Counted from the first letter of the stretch, positions 34,224-43,183 are shown. The stretch: DNA of 64,000 bases from Leadbetterella lacunae (GCF_042649125.1 NZ_JBHRYQ010000001.1:2356001-2420000); one strand, 5' to 3'. Notes: generated by a model from the sequence alone, not told the origin. Made by a program: numbers and translations.

Positions 34224-35837
34224 ATGAGTAAACTACAAAACATATCATTTTTGGGAACTATCCAATTGATTTTACTTGGCTTACTGAGTGCAAGTTTGGT
34301 GTATTATTTTTGGAATAAAAAAGATCAAAAACGAAAGGGATTAAAAATCGCATTACATGTTTTACTGATACTCTCATTGTTAAATTTACTCTTTCCCTTT
34401 TCATGGTATGTAGAAGCAAAATCTGGTAAAATCATAGTCTCAAAAGAAAATGTACCTACTGAAGTAATTATTAGAATCAGCGACAGCCTTAAAACCAAAG
34501 CCATATTTACCGAGTCCGAAATAAAGTCTAGAATCAAAGAAAATGCAGATTGGTTAAAAAACATAGGTGAAGTTTATGTGGTCGGAAATGACTTTGAAAC
34601 AAAATACTTGAGTGACTTAGTCCCAAATGGCGTTTCGTTTATTCCTTATTTTGAAAAAGACAGCATTCAAAACCTTAAATACCCGGCGGTAGCCCAACAA
34701 GGGGAAACTGTTGAGGTTTGGGGAAAAATAGCAAATATTGGCACACTCACTGCAAAAAGTGTCAACACGACACTAGACAGTATACAAACAAATGGAAATG
34801 TATTTCGCCTTTCGTTTCCGCTTTTGGGCATAGGTAGAAATAAGTTCGAACTGTTTTTTAACCAAATGCCAATTGAAACTTTAGAGATATTTTCATTTAG
34901 GCCAAAGCCCCTCAATGTGCTGATGCTTTTGGATAATCCTGATTTTGAGAGTAAAACTTTGGCCAATTGGTTTGCCAAAAATGGCCATACAGTAGAAATA
35001 AAAACCCAAGTAGCTAAAGACATAAAATCGTCCACAAAAATTAATAAACCTGCTGCCGACTTTGACCTTTTGGTCATTCACCCTTCAGACTTAAGAAATG
35101 CCATAACAAAAAGTTTTTCAAATCAAAACAAGAGCGTATTGGTAATGGGGCTAAACAACCCTGCAGAAGATCTACCTAATATCAACAAAAACCTTGGAAC
35201 TGCATTTTCAATTAAGAAAATAAGCTCAGAATCAGAAATAGAAACAAATGAAGGAGCCTTGGCTTTTCCGTATTTATTCGATAAAAACAACAGAGTTAAA
35301 ACACTAAGTGGAGATATAATGGCGGCCGAAAATCAGAAAATCGGTGTGAGTTTATACAGTGAAACGTATCCACTTTATCTTTCAGGTGATAGTCTGGGAT
35401 ATGCCAATATATGGCAAAAAATAATTCGACAAATTTACCCAAGCCAAAAAGACATCTATGACATTAAAGCACCTATAATTAAAGGCTTATCCCAAAAAAT
35501 AACACTCTCAAATGCTACAAAGTCAGTTGATAAATTAGTAACTCCTACTAAAGACACGCTATTGTTTACCCAATCAGAATTTAATGAATCTACCTTCGAA
35601 GGTAGCCTTTCGTTTCAAAAACAAGGTTGGCAAAAACTGAATGACAGCCTAGAGGTATTTGTAACTGATAAAAAGGACTATGCAGAAGCAAAACGCACTT
35701 CTGAATATGTCAATAGCTTTGCTGAAACGCTGACTGGAAGTAAAGCTGAAAGAATAGAAAAAGAAATTTCACTTTGGTGGCGATTTGCGTTTGCAATCTT
35801 TATTTTTGGATTTATTTGGCTCGAACAAAAACTTTAA
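34224..35837 (+). CDS. Large membrane protein of the MoxR operon, unknown family
   Basis: A 537-residue protein with two N-terminal helices (FLGTIQLILLGLLSASLVYYFW and LHVLLILSLLNLLFPF) and a C-terminal helix (FAFAIFIFGFIWLEQKL). The topology resembles the BatA-like protein two genes upstream, with a large soluble part between the helices. The region with LNVLMLLDNPDFESKTLANWFAKNG suggests a GATase- or VWA-like Rossmann fold, but I cannot name a domain. It follows its upstream neighbour by one base and precedes DUF2891 by 12, so it is translationally linked to this operon. Confidence 0.6.
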   Translation: MSKLQNISFLGTIQLILLGLLSASLVYYFWNKKDQKRKGLKIALHVLLILSLLNLLFPFSWYVEAKSGKIIVSKENVPTEVIIRISDSLKTKAIFTESEIKSRIKENADWLKNIGEVYVVGNDFETKYLSDLVPNGVSFIPYFEKDSIQNLKYPAVAQQGETVEVWGKIANIGTLTAKSVNTTLDSIQTNGNVFRLSFPLLGIGRNKFELFFNQMPIETLEIFSFRPKPLNVLMLLDNPDFESKTLANWFAKNGHTVEIKTQVAKDIKSSTKINKPAADFDLLVIHPSDLRNAITKSFSNQNKSVLVMGLNNPAEDLPNINKNLGTAFSIKKISSESEIETNEGALAFPYLFDKNNRVKTLSGDIMAAENQKIGVSLYSETYPLYLSGDSLGYANIWQKIIRQIYPSQKDIYDIKAPIIKGLSQKITLSNATKSVDKLVTPTKDTLLFTQSEFNESTFEGSLSFQKQGWQKLNDSLEVFVTDKKDYAEAKRTSEYVNSFAETLTGSKAERIEKEISLWWRFAFAIFIFGFIWLEQKL

Positions 35838-35849
35838 AATAAGTTACCC

Positions 35850-36917
35850 ATGAAAAAAATCGTCTTATTTGTTATGCTACTATCAGTTAGTTTTGAGGGT
35901 CATTCACAAGAGCTTTTTTCAGAAAAAATAGCGTTGCAGCTTTCTACTTTACCTTTACATTGCATCAGTCAGGAGTTTCCAAATAAAACTGGACATAGTT
36001 CAGACGGTCCCGAGGACCATAGACTTTTGCCTTCGGAACTGCATCCGAGTTTTTATGGCTGTTTAGACTGGCACTCAAGTGTGCATGGACACTGGATGCT
36101 AATAAAACTGCTCAAAACCTACCCGAACATTGCGAACAAAGACGAAATAATGGCTACGCTGGAAAACAGTTTACAAGCTGATAAACTAAAAATCGAAGCC
36201 GAATACTTTAAAAAATATAAAACTACCAAAACATTCGAGCGGACATATGGCTGGGCCTGGCTCCTTAAACTCGACCAAGAACTGCTCACTTGGGACAACC
36301 CAAAAGCAAAAGAATGGCATCAAAACCTACAGCCCTTAACCGAAAGTATCGTAAGCCTTTGGTCTGATTTTCTGCCGAAACAAACCTATCCGAACCGCAC
36401 TGGCGTTCACCCAAACACGGCTTTTGGCCTTTGTTTTGCGTTAGATTGGGCTCGTGAGGCAAAACAAACAGCATTTGAAAATGCGATTACAGAAAAAGCC
36501 AACACATTTTACAAACACCAACAAAACGCACCGGCTTACATGGAACCCGATGGTTCTGACTTTTTATCCCCTAGCCTTGAAGTGGCCGACTTGATGAGAA
36601 GAATTATGTCTGCGAGAGAATTTGAGAAATGGTTTAAAAAATACTTGGACAAAACTTCAATAGAAAACTTACTGAACCAACCGGTGGTGAGTGACAGAAC
36701 TGACTTTCAGATCGTTCATCTCGACGGCCTAAGTTTAAGCAGGGCGTGGTGTTTTAAAGGAATAGCAAAATCTCTTTCCCCAAAAAACAAATACAAAGCG
36801 ATTTTTGAGAAAACTTCATCAGATTTTTTAACAAAAACATTACCCAATGTAACCTCAGGAAACTACGGCGGCGACCACTGGCTAGCCTCATTTGCGGTTT
36901 ATGCTATTTTCGACTGA
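35850..36917 (+). CDS. DUF2891 domain protein, exported
   Basis: A 355-residue DUF2891 protein with a Sec signal peptide (MKKIVLFVMLLSVSFEGHSQ). Visible family features are LPSELHPSFYGCLDWHSSVHGHWML (as separate short stretches: HPSFYGC, DWHSSVHGHW) and an alpha/alpha-type repeat pattern, ending in GGDHWLASFAVYA. The Trp/His-rich motifs suggest a glycan-related or hydrolase-like fold, but no activity is known. It is 12 bases after the preceding MoxR-operon gene, so it may be the last member of that transcript or an independent neighbour. Confidence 0.8.
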   Translation: MKKIVLFVMLLSVSFEGHSQELFSEKIALQLSTLPLHCISQEFPNKTGHSSDGPEDHRLLPSELHPSFYGCLDWHSSVHGHWMLIKLLKTYPNIANKDEIMATLENSLQADKLKIEAEYFKKYKTTKTFERTYGWAWLLKLDQELLTWDNPKAKEWHQNLQPLTESIVSLWSDFLPKQTYPNRTGVHPNTAFGLCFALDWAREAKQTAFENAITEKANTFYKHQQNAPAYMEPDGSDFLSPSLEVADLMRRIMSAREFEKWFKKYLDKTSIENLLNQPVVSDRTDFQIVHLDGLSLSRAWCFKGIAKSLSPKNKYKAIFEKTSSDFLTKTLPNVTSGNYGGDHWLASFAVYAIFD

Positions 36918-37025
36918 GTAATTTAGGCGACATAATCTCCAAAAAAAAAGATGTTTTATTAAAATTCGCCAACTATATGGCGGGTTTAGCCGTTATTATT
37001 GTACGCTTTAAAAGTTAATACAAAT

Positions 37026-37685
37026 ATGAAAAATCAAATCGTACGGATTTCGGCATTTATACTAATCGGAATTTTTAGTTTCTCTTGTACACAAGCTCAA
37101 AAAAAGAAAAATAAGGAAACAACAAAGTCAGCTGCACAGCTAAAAGGACTCTCAAAAGCCTATTTTGCTTCGGGTTGTTTCTGGTGCGTTGAGGCTGTCT
37201 ATGAATCACTTACAGGCGTAGAAGAAGTGATTTCTGGGTATTCGGGAGGTACGCAACAAAACCCTACTTACGAGCAAGTAGGAAGCGGCAGAACCGGCCA
37301 CGCAGAAGCTGTAGAAGTATACTATGACCCAAGCAAAATCGATTTCAAAACCTTGGTCGAGGTGTTTTATGATTCCCAAGACCCCACAACCATCGGCCAA
37401 AAACCAGATTTTGGTTCACAATATCGTTCTATCATATTTTATCAAAATGATTCAGAAAAAAATATAGCAGAAGCGTATATGGACTCACTTACGAAGGCTA
37501 AAATATATGCAAAGCCAATTGTAACTGAAATAGTACCTTTTGAGAAGTTTTGGGAAGCTGAAGGATACCATCAAAACTACGAAAAACTGAACCCATATCA
37601 GCCTTATGTGGTTGGTGTAAGTATTCCCCGTTTGAAAAGATTTCAAGCCAAACGCCCTGAATTACTAAAAAAAGAACATGAATAA
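37026..37685 (+). CDS. msrA: Peptide methionine sulfoxide reductase MsrA, lipoprotein form
   Basis: A 219-residue MsrA that reduces S-methionine sulfoxide in proteins. The catalytic motif GCFWC is at residues 50-54 (Cys51), followed by EVISGYSGGT and GHAEAVEVYYDP, and the C-terminal ESYHQNY-like AEGYHQNYE. The N-terminus (MKNQIVRISAFILIGIFSFSC, Cys21) is a lipoprotein signal, so the enzyme repairs proteins in the periplasm. ATG 37026 is chosen over TTG 36999. It overlaps the downstream DUF2461 gene by eight bases. Confidence 0.92.
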   Translation: MKNQIVRISAFILIGIFSFSCTQAQKKKNKETTKSAAQLKGLSKAYFASGCFWCVEAVYESLTGVEEVISGYSGGTQQNPTYEQVGSGRTGHAEAVEVYYDPSKIDFKTLVEVFYDSQDPTTIGQKPDFGSQYRSIIFYQNDSEKNIAEAYMDSLTKAKIYAKPIVTEIVPFEKFWEAEGYHQNYEKLNPYQPYVVGVSIPRLKRFQAKRPELLKKEHE

Positions 37686-38352
37686 GATTGTTTTTGATTA
37701 CCTCAAAACTTTAGAAAAAAATAATAACCGCGAGTGGTTTGGAGAGCATAAAGATCAATATGAGGAAGCCTTAGCTGAAATGAAAGTTTTGGCAGAGAAA
37801 GTCTATCAAGAATTAACAAAAACAGATGTACTCGAAACCCCTTCGGGAGCCAAAAGCCTACATAGAATATACCGAGATGTGCGTTTCAAAAAAGACAAAA
37901 CGCCATACAAAATAAATTTTTCTTCGAGTTTTAAGAGAGCCACTGCTACCAGACGGGGCTCTTATTATTTTCATATTCAGCCCGGCAATAGTTTTGTGGC
38001 GGGTGGTTTTTGGGGACCAAATCCCGAAGATCTGAAGAGAATACGGGAGCGAATATTAATAGAAAATGCAGATTATAAAGCGATAATCACATCTAAGGAA
38101 TTTATGGAGACTTTTGGAAGTGTCTACGGCGAGCAAGTAAAAACTGCACCTAAGGGATTTGATAAAGAAGACGAAAATATAGATTTAGTGAAACCAAAAC
38201 AGTTTATTCTAAAACACGATTTTGCAGACAAGGAAGTGCTCGACCCTAATTTTCATCTTAAAATAGTGGCTATTTTTCAAAAAATGAGGCCCTACTTTGA
38301 CCTCATGTCTGATTTTTTGACTACTAACTTAAACGGAGAACTGGAAGTTTAA
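37678..38352 (+). CDS. DUF2461 family protein
   Basis: A 224-residue cytoplasmic protein of DUF2461: starts VFDYLKTLEKNNNREWF and contains RIYRDVRFKKDKTPYKINFS, GGFWGPNPEDLKRIRERI and FHLKIVAIFQKMRPYFDLM, all typical. The function of the family is unknown. It overlaps msrA by eight bases and therefore shares its mRNA. The stop codon overlaps the stop of the convergent NRDE gene in TTAA, so no terminator separates the two. Confidence 0.85.
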   Translation: MNKIVFDYLKTLEKNNNREWFGEHKDQYEEALAEMKVLAEKVYQELTKTDVLETPSGAKSLHRIYRDVRFKKDKTPYKINFSSSFKRATATRRGSYYFHIQPGNSFVAGGFWGPNPEDLKRIRERILIENADYKAIITSKEFMETFGSVYGEQVKTAPKGFDKEDENIDLVKPKQFILKHDFADKEVLDPNFHLKIVAIFQKMRPYFDLMSDFLTTNLNGELEV

Positions 38353-39065
38353 TAAATTCTGTAAGATTTAGAAATACCTTGAACAAGGTCGTTGTATTGG
38401 ATCATTTTCGTATTTTCTTTGAGTTCTATCTGTGTCATACTTACAGTTCTGATACCATTTTCTCTAGCCATCAAAAAACCATTTTCTTTGTCGGTGCTTC
38501 CGCCGCAATGATGCAATTCCAAAAGATCATCGGCAGAAATTTCGTCTTTATTTTCGGTTAAAAAATCAGTAAACCACGCTTCTCTTTTTTGGCGAGCTTC
38601 ACGATTATAAAGAGTGGAAGAAGACCAAATTCTAGTTTGCGTATTGTCTATTTCCGTTTTGATTTTTTCAGTTCCAGTCCATACTATCTCCAAGATTGGG
38701 CTTTGCTGATTGTTATAAAAAATAACTAAAGTAAAAGGTTCAAAACCCGAAAAATCAAACTGCTCATAAAATTCAATAGGCTTGTTATATTTTATACATT
38801 CTAAAACCACTTGCCCCCTACTCATTTTGTAAGGTGGCGTAGCAATGTGCTTTTCCAAGCCGCCATTGAGCAAAACCACTGTATAGCAGCTAGAAGTACC
38901 AATCCATGTACCTTTTGAAACCGGATCTACCGGACAAATCAGCTCTTTATCGGCAACTTTTAGCCTTTTGGGAGCCAACGCCCGCTTTCTGTTTATGTGC
39001 TCGTCTCTGTTTGAGGTAACCACAAAACCACCGTTTGCATAAGGAATATACGTTAACAAACACAT
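38349..39065 (-). CDS. NRDE (TANGO2)-family protein
   Basis: A 238-residue NRDE protein. It begins MCLLTYIPYANGG with Cys2, then SNRDEHINRKR, which holds the NRDE signature, and PVDPVSKGTWIGTS. The Cys2 placement recalls N-terminal nucleophile hydrolases, but eukaryotic TANGO2 has been linked to heme or lipid metabolism, so the function is open. It follows DinB by two bases and is the last gene of the DM13-OMP-DinB-NRDE run. Confidence 0.85.
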   Translation of the reverse strand: MCLLTYIPYANGGFVVTSNRDEHINRKRALAPKRLKVADKELICPVDPVSKGTWIGTSSCYTVVLLNGGLEKHIATPPYKMSRGQVVLECIKYNKPIEFYEQFDFSGFEPFTLVIFYNNQQSPILEIVWTGTEKIKTEIDNTQTRIWSSSTLYNREARQKREAWFTDFLTENKDEISADDLLELHHCGGSTDKENGFLMARENGIRTVSMTQIELKENTKMIQYNDLVQGISKSYRIY

Positions 39066-39067
39066 AA

Positions 39068-39562
39068 TTATTTTTTTTGAAGATGTCTTACTGTAGAGTC
39101 TGCCACTCCAAAGTTTTGAGGAAGTTTTATATCAGGAAAATGTTGAACAATGCCAATTTTTATCAAGGCAAAATGATGCACTGTATGCTCAGCCAAATAG
39201 AGCAACTCTCGGGCAATCGTGCTGTTTACTTTTGCCACAGAATCGCAAATTATGTGTTCTAAAACGAGCTCTTTTTCAAAACAGACATTATTTAAAACAC
39301 CTTGTATTTCGCTGATTTTTTCTAGTACAAAAGCAGGGACAGTTTCTAAATCAAGGTCCCTTTTTCGTTTTTCGTAGTTTACTTCAGAAGCCGATATTCC
39401 GTCTACAAGACACACATAAAACTCCACAATGTGCCGCACATGTTGCCCTAAACTAGCACCTCCCAAAACCGAGAGCGGCAAAGTAAACGAGCAAGAATCT
39501 GTTTTTGAGACTAAATCTGCAACTTGCTGAATTACAGACAAATGATAGGTTCTTTGATTCAT
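39068..39562 (-). CDS. DinB-family four-helix protein
   Basis: A 164-residue DinB-like protein. Helix-forming blocks include LGQHVRHIVEFYV near residues 37-49 and ELLYLAEHTVHHFALI near residues 121-136, giving the histidine triad that binds a divalent metal in the DinB/YfiT fold. Such proteins include thiol transferases and metal-dependent hydrolases; the specific reaction is not predictable. The start overlaps the upstream outer-membrane gene by four bases (ATGA), and NRDE follows two bases later, a pairing I recall from other Bacteroidota. Confidence 0.82.
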   Translation of the reverse strand: MNQRTYHLSVIQQVADLVSKTDSCSFTLPLSVLGGASLGQHVRHIVEFYVCLVDGISASEVNYEKRKRDLDLETVPAFVLEKISEIQGVLNNVCFEKELVLEHIICDSVAKVNSTIARELLYLAEHTVHHFALIKIGIVQHFPDIKLPQNFGVADSTVRHLQKK

Positions 39563-40266
39563 TTTTTAAAGGGATTAAAACTATACGCTACAAACGGCAT
39601 CAAGGTTTTGAGTCGAAACCTGTCGTTTTCAAAAGTCAGAATTCGGTCGGTGGTATATTCCACAAACTGAAAACTCAAGCCAAACCGTAACGCCGATTTT
39701 TCGTTGATATATCTTTTATAATAAAGTTCTGAGTTTAAGCTTCCACGGTCGCTATCAGAAATTAGCAGGGCATTAAACAAGGTTGGCTTTGCTGACACTG
39801 AAAGGTTATTGAGGCTTTTTGATTCGGAGGCTTGAAAAACACCCGTTTGTTTGCCACCAAACGTAAACCCAAACAAGTCGATATTAAATCCAATCTCAGA
39901 CTTTTTAAAATTATATGCGAGAGCAAGTTTAGAGTTTAACGAAAAAGTAGCAGTCTGACTTAAACGTAAAGTATCGAGTTTGTCAGGCTTATATTCGGTA
40001 AAAAAAGCTACAAGGCTTCTTTTACCCGAAGTTAACAGTGCCGGGGCAGTGATATAGTCAGTTGCTCCTCCAAAATATGCATTCGCTCTGGCTCCATAGG
40101 CTATTGAAAGTCTTTTTTTTGCTCCAAAGTTATATTTGTTTTCAAATGAAAAAGAAGGTGCTACACCGTTTTTTGCCGCTAAAGCAAAATCCAACGACTT
40201 TACCTGAGCATACCCTGCCATGGTGGAGATAAAAATCGCCACTATAGTTAATATTTTAAACCTCAT
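39559..40266 (-). CDS. Hypothetical exported, probably outer-membrane barrel, protein
   Basis: A 235-residue protein with a Sec signal peptide (MRFKILTIVAIFISTMAGYAQ) and then alternating short hydrophobic and polar stretches that fit amphipathic beta strands (SFENKYNFG, LSIAYGARANAYFGG, LALAYNFKK, LRFGLSFQFVEY, LMPFVAYSF). I do not recognise a family. The length and strand count would suit a small barrel of 8 to 12 strands. It lies eight bases after the DM13 gene and overlaps the DinB gene by four bases, so it belongs to a four-gene unit. Confidence 0.6.
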   Translation of the reverse strand: MRFKILTIVAIFISTMAGYAQVKSLDFALAAKNGVAPSFSFENKYNFGAKKRLSIAYGARANAYFGGATDYITAPALLTSGKRSLVAFFTEYKPDKLDTLRLSQTATFSLNSKLALAYNFKKSEIGFNIDLFGFTFGGKQTGVFQASESKSLNNLSVSAKPTLFNALLISDSDRGSLNSELYYKRYINEKSALRFGLSFQFVEYTTDRILTFENDRFRLKTLMPFVAYSFNPFKK

Positions 40267-40274
40267 ATCCTTAG

Positions 40275-40721
40275 TTATTTAGCTTTTAAGTCAGCTGAAC
40301 CAAACAATACCGAAAACTGCTTGCACCAAATGAGCACCTGGCGTTGCTTGGCACTGTCCCAGGTTTTGGGCAATACATACGACTTGTTTCCATTCTCCAC
40401 TTTATTGGTGATTTCTATAAAATTTGAAACCGATTTGTCTTCGGCCATGTAGATACGAAGATCTGGACCCGCATCTGTCTTAAAGGAATCGAAAACCAAG
40501 GTAATTTCCCCCATGTCATCTTGATAAATACCAGCTTTTCCTGAGGTTGGGTGTGCTCCATTTGTAAAACTCCCTTCAAACAAAAGTTTCTTTCCGGTAG
40601 TGTTTACGGCACCTCCATCGGTCATGTTGTTAGTTTGAGTAGAGCCACTTGAGTCAGCAGCAACCTCAGATTTACTACAAGAAATCAGAGTGAAAAGTAA
40701 AAGTGCTATTGTGTATTTCAT
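40275..40721 (-). CDS. DM13-domain lipoprotein
   Basis: A 148-residue lipoprotein: MKYTIALLLFTLISC with Cys15 in the lipobox, a Ser/Thr/Gly-rich linker (residues 16-45), then a DM13 domain from GKKLLFEGSFTNGAHPTSG to VLIWCKQFSVLFGSADL. The conserved Trp-Cys pair near the C-terminus, typical of DM13, is present; a redox or electron-transfer role has been suggested for this domain. It leads the operon followed by the outer-membrane, DinB and NRDE genes. Confidence 0.85.
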   Translation of the reverse strand: MKYTIALLLFTLISCSKSEVAADSSGSTQTNNMTDGGAVNTTGKKLLFEGSFTNGAHPTSGKAGIYQDDMGEITLVFDSFKTDAGPDLRIYMAEDKSVSNFIEITNKVENGNKSYVLPKTWDSAKQRQVLIWCKQFSVLFGSADLKAK

Positions 40722-40789
40722 ATTGTTTCATTGTTTATAATGTAAAAATACGAAAACCAAAAAATCTAAATGTCGGCTAAAAGACCTAA

Positions 40790-41482
40790 CTATTTAATTT
40801 TTAAAGATGCCTTGATTTTCGGCAAATTGACTGACATTTCTTTTCTCGAATAGTCAATCATCTCCTCGCTTTTGAGCGTATTGAGTAGCGAAGTTACCGT
40901 TTGGCGGGTTGAGCAAATCAAACTTGAGATGTCTTGGTGGGTAAGATAATTGGGCAAAACCACTATTCCATTTTCGTCTATTTCTTGATCTTTTGCAAAA
41001 TCATAGAAGAAATGTAGCAACCTACTTCTTACATCTTTAAACATGATATTCGAGAATCGATTTTCGAGTCTTCTAAACCAAAAACCTATCCATTTGGTGT
41101 ATTTAAGGGCGAGGTCAGGGTTTTGTTGAATAAATTTTTCAAAATCGGAAGACTTAAAACTACAAAAAACCACACTCTCGGATATCACCACAGCATATTC
41201 GTCTTCCGAATTGTGACTGAGAGCCAGCTGCCCAAACATATCCCCTTTTTTGAGAATGTCTTTTACCAGTTCATTGCCTTCCTCGTCTACTTTCACGATT
41301 TTTATACTTCCTTTTTTTAAAGTAAAAACTCGATCTTGATTTTCCTCTGAAAAGAAAATAATTTCACCTTTTCGAGCAGTTTTATATTTACTTATGTAAC
41401 AAATCTCCTTAAGGTCTTGCGAGCTAAGTGCATCAAAAAGTGGGTGATCGTGTAGATACCAGTATTGGGAAGTTTGGAGCAT
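40790..41482 (-). CDS. Crp/Fnr-family transcriptional regulator
   Basis: A 230-residue regulator: cyclic-nucleotide-binding-like fold (residues ~15-130; GEIIFFSEENQDRVFTLKKG and KGDMFGQLAL) and a C-terminal winged helix (LTHQDISSLICSTRQTVTSLLNTLK). It lacks an N-terminal cysteine cluster, so it is not an oxygen-sensing Fnr of the iron-sulfur type. I start at ATG 41482 (MLQTSQYW); the in-frame ATG 41548 would add an unusual 22-residue tail. It is 68 bases upstream of DM13 and may regulate the neighbouring operon (inference). Confidence 0.87.
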   Translation of the reverse strand: MLQTSQYWYLHDHPLFDALSSQDLKEICYISKYKTARKGEIIFFSEENQDRVFTLKKGSIKIVKVDEEGNELVKDILKKGDMFGQLALSHNSEDEYAVVISESVVFCSFKSSDFEKFIQQNPDLALKYTKWIGFWFRRLENRFSNIMFKDVRSRLLHFFYDFAKDQEIDENGIVVLPNYLTHQDISSLICSTRQTVTSLLNTLKSEEMIDYSRKEMSVNLPKIKASLKIK

Positions 41483-41608
41483 AGGTTTTAATAGTTTAGG
41501 TATTTCAAAAATAAGCAGGAATAGTCTTTTTTCAAACCTAAACCCCACTTAAATAAAAGCTTAGGGATAAACTCTCGATTGCGAGGTTTAGTTTAAATTA
41601 TTTTTCCA

Positions 41609-42631
41609 TCAAGTAGCTAGTGCCGACTCTTTGGGGAAAACTATCTTATAAAAACTAAATAAATTATGAGCACTTTTGATCCTTTCACCATTTTTAATAT
41701 TGGCAAGTGAGATTTCGCTAAGCCTGTTCCAGTGCCACATCACATCGCTATAGGCCTGAAAAAGCGAGTAATTTGGATCAAAAATATGTGCCGCATCCGC
41801 ATTTACGCCATTCAGCTCCAAAACCTGAATGCCTTTGCCAGCATACAACTCAGAAACCGAACTCACTTTCATATCGAATCTACCATAATGAAACCCTTCA
41901 AAATCTTTCAAAATCTCATCGCAAACATTGGCCAGTTTTTCTTTATCAATATTTTTTTCGTTTAAAAAAACCGTACCTCTGCAGTGGTTACCGATGGGTT
42001 CGAGCAGCTTTTTCTCTCCTTTATCAAGTATTTGTTCCCAATTAATTTTAACATTCTTTTGAAGAGTTTCCCAAAGCATTGCTGTACGTGGTTTTTCTAA
42101 TACCAATTCTTTGATGGATTGTTGCCCATCGCCTTCCATAGTCAAAAACTCCTTTGATGTTACAGAAGAAACAATACCCTTAGCCTGACCCGGCAACCGC
42201 GAATAAAGCACCGCAAGCTCAATTGGATAATCGACAAATTCCTGAAGCACAAAGGGTTCAATGGAACTTTTCTGGTAAACCGAAAGCTGCGAATTATCCA
42301 AAATTTTAGTTACCCCTTTACCTCTTTGACCAGAAACCGGCTTTGCAACCATCGGGAAGTTTAATGCTGAGGTATCTATTTGAGCATGCGTATTCTCGAC
42401 TAAAATAGACTTAGGTAGGTATTTTTCCGAAATATTAAGTAATACTTCTGCTTTGTTTTCTTTAAAAAAACCACCCGCTTTTAAGGAGGTATTTACGTTT
42501 GCTGGGAAAAATAAATCCCTGTTTTTTAAAGCTAAATAAAGGTAATAGGGAATAAGTGGCAAATAGAAAACTTGCCACGGCCAAAATTCAAATTTAAAAA
42601 CCTTAAGAGCCCAAATCTTTAATTTCATCAT
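41609..42631 (-). CDS. ATP-grasp domain protein
   Basis: A 340-residue ATP-grasp protein. An N-terminal hydrophobic segment (FWPWQVFYLPLIPYYLYLAL) is followed by the ATP-grasp core: NFPMVAKPVSGQRGKGVTKI, the nucleotide-binding loop, IEPFVLQEFVDYPIE, and the carboxy-terminal ELNGVNADAAHIFDP, where Glu/Asn coordinate magnesium. It would join a carboxylate to an amine, thiol or similar group, as in D-Ala-D-Ala ligases, but the substrates are unknown. It begins 12 bases after the YceI gene, so the two form an operon. Confidence 0.82.
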   Translation of the reverse strand: MMKLKIWALKVFKFEFWPWQVFYLPLIPYYLYLALKNRDLFFPANVNTSLKAGGFFKENKAEVLLNISEKYLPKSILVENTHAQIDTSALNFPMVAKPVSGQRGKGVTKILDNSQLSVYQKSSIEPFVLQEFVDYPIELAVLYSRLPGQAKGIVSSVTSKEFLTMEGDGQQSIKELVLEKPRTAMLWETLQKNVKINWEQILDKGEKKLLEPIGNHCRGTVFLNEKNIDKEKLANVCDEILKDFEGFHYGRFDMKVSSVSELYAGKGIQVLELNGVNADAAHIFDPNYSLFQAYSDVMWHWNRLSEISLANIKNGERIKSAHNLFSFYKIVFPKESALAT

Positions 42632-42643
42632 ATTCCCTAAAAC

Positions 42644-43183
42644 TTACTTTACTACATTTAATAGTAAACTAACTTTCACATTATCAGCCATTCCGAGCGT
42701 ATTCCCCCCGAAATTCCAACTTTTACGGTTTATCACAAAATCAGACTTCAATACACCCTGATTTCCTGATTCAGAAAAAGTAAAAGGAACTTTGATTATT
42801 TTGGTTACATCTTTAATAGTTAACCTAAACGTACCTTGATATTTGCCATCGGCAGTTTTTCCTATTTGGGTACTTGTTAAAGTTAGTGTTGGATATTTAT
42901 CTACCTGAAAAAACTCTTCTTTCTCTTTTAAATGTTTGTTTCTAAGGCTATTGTCAGTATCTAAAGTAGAGGCATCTACAGTAGCTGATATGTAACTTGG
43001 GTCATTTCCACTAAACCTCACGTTGGCTTTTAAGTTTCCAAACTTACCGTCTACGTTGGCTCCTAACATTCTAATCGTAAAATTGGCTTTACCGTCGGTG
43101 GGCTTCCAATCTTGGCCAAAAATAACCGACGAAGTAACAAGTATTAATGCTAAAATGGAAATTGATTTATTGTAGATTTTCAT
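42644..43183 (-). CDS. YceI-family periplasmic lipid-binding protein
   Basis: A 179-residue YceI protein: signal peptide (MKIYNKSISILALILVTSSVIFGQ), ANFTIRMLGANVDGKFG, VDASTLDTDNSLRNKHLKEKEFF-type segment (DTDNSLRNKHLKEKE), TSTQIGKTADGKYQGTFRLTI and a C-terminal NRKSWNFGG. YceI proteins have a lipocalin-like barrel that binds isoprenoids or quinones. A TACTTTTG box on the minus strand at 43222-43215 could be its -7 promoter element. It is co-directional with the ATP-grasp gene. Confidence 0.88.
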   Translation of the reverse strand: MKIYNKSISILALILVTSSVIFGQDWKPTDGKANFTIRMLGANVDGKFGNLKANVRFSGNDPSYISATVDASTLDTDNSLRNKHLKEKEEFFQVDKYPTLTLTSTQIGKTADGKYQGTFRLTIKDVTKIIKVPFTFSESGNQGVLKSDFVINRKSWNFGGNTLGMADNVKVSLLLNVVK

